A DNA stretch of 5,594 bases from Pseudomonadota bacterium. Its GTDB lineage: Bacteria; Pseudomonadota; Gammaproteobacteria; Xanthomonadales; Xanthomonadaceae. Under the pieces are notes generated by a model. That model had not been told where the DNA came from. It searched no databases and saw nothing but the letters and a program-made list of their open reading frames with translations. Position numbers and translations under genes: made by a program. The DNA is taken from NCBI GenBank assembly GCA_023394655.1, contig JAEXAG010000005.1, positions 1 to 5,594 on the forward strand, in the 5' to 3' direction. This document shows positions 5,291 to 5,594 of this stretch, piece after piece (the stretch's first letter is position 1; each line of letters starts with the position of its first letter).

Positions 5291-5594
5291 ATCGTCAGCC
5301 CCGCCCCCAATTCCGACATCGCCGCGGCGAAGCCGGGATAGGACGTGGCCACGTTCTCGACGCCTTTCACCCGCACCGGCGCGTCCGCACGTTGAGCGAG
5401 GACCGCGAAAGCCATCGCGATGCGGTGGTCATGGCGGCTTTCCACTTCACCGCCCCGGGGCTGCCCCCCGCTGATGTCCGCGCCATCCGGCGTTTCATCC
5501 ACCTCGATGCCGAGCGCACGCAGGCCATCGGCCATCGCGCGGATGCGATCGGATTCCTTGACCCGCAGTTCGGCCGCGCCGCGCACGCGCGTGG
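5281..5594 (-). CDS. aroA: 3-phosphoshikimate 1-carboxyvinyltransferase (EPSP synthase), C-terminal fragment
   Basis: The last 103 complete codons of EPSP synthase, which joins shikimate-3-phosphate and phosphoenolpyruvate in the shikimate pathway to aromatic amino acids; cytoplasmic. The gene runs off the window end, so the in-frame GTG at 5586 is an internal valine and not the start. Seen: ELRVKESDR at fragment residues 8-16, with Lys-Glu and Arg at the positions of E. coli Lys340, Glu341 and Arg344; DHRIAMAF at 55-62, with His-Arg at the positions of E. coli His385 and Arg386; and VATSYPGF at 81-88, where the E. coli KTFPDY lysine (Lys411) is replaced by Thr. The last motif is nearer to class II enzymes as I recall them. 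It converges on the small membrane protein gene with 13 nt between stops. Confidence 0.95.
   Translation of the reverse strand, partial: TRVRGAAELRVKESDRIRAMADGLRALGIEVDETPDGADISGGQPRGGEVESRHDHRIAMAFAVLAQRADAPVRVKGVENVATSYPGFAAAMSELGAGLTMPD

Overview
The window is GC-rich chromosomal DNA with dense, short-spaced genes, and it looks like a gammaproteobacterium of the Xanthomonadales/Lysobacterales type. That placement is an inference from gene content, from protein similarity to E. coli homologues recalled from memory, and from composition. No rRNA, tRNA, CRISPR array, insertion sequence or phage gene is visible, and no stretch over 300 bases lacks a gene.

Layout. (1) 1-369 (+): the C-terminal end of an ABC exporter nucleotide-binding domain, cut by the window edge. 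(2) 385-1770 (-): fumC, class II fumarase, converging on the ABC gene with 15 nt between stop codons. (3) 1771-1920: a 150-nt divergent promoter region between fumC and purB, with a putative -10 box for each gene and two dyad-symmetric motifs. (4) 1921-3285 (+): purB, adenylosuccinate lyase. (5) 3287-4513 (+): a cupin/JmjC-like 2-oxoglutarate oxygenase of the RoxA (YcfD) family, one base after the purB stop. (6) 4510-4995 (+): a 161-aa protein that I compare to DUF7931, overlapping the previous gene by ATGA. (7) 5085-5267 (+): a 60-aa single-pass membrane protein with a strong Shine-Dalgarno site, after an 89-nt gap containing small dyads. (8) 5281-5594 (-): the C-terminal part of aroA (EPSP synthase), cut by the window edge.

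How the genes work together. purB, roxA and the DUF7931-like gene look like one translationally coupled operon. PurB releases fumarate twice in purine synthesis, and the divergent fumC hydrates fumarate to malate, so the two outward-facing genes are linked by a metabolite as well as by a shared regulatory region. RoxA-family enzymes hydroxylate ribosomal protein L16 using O2 and 2-oxoglutarate, so the operon joins purine supply to ribosome modification. The region is mainly housekeeping. The less-explained parts are the DUF7931-like protein, the 60-aa membrane protein and the non-coding dyads.
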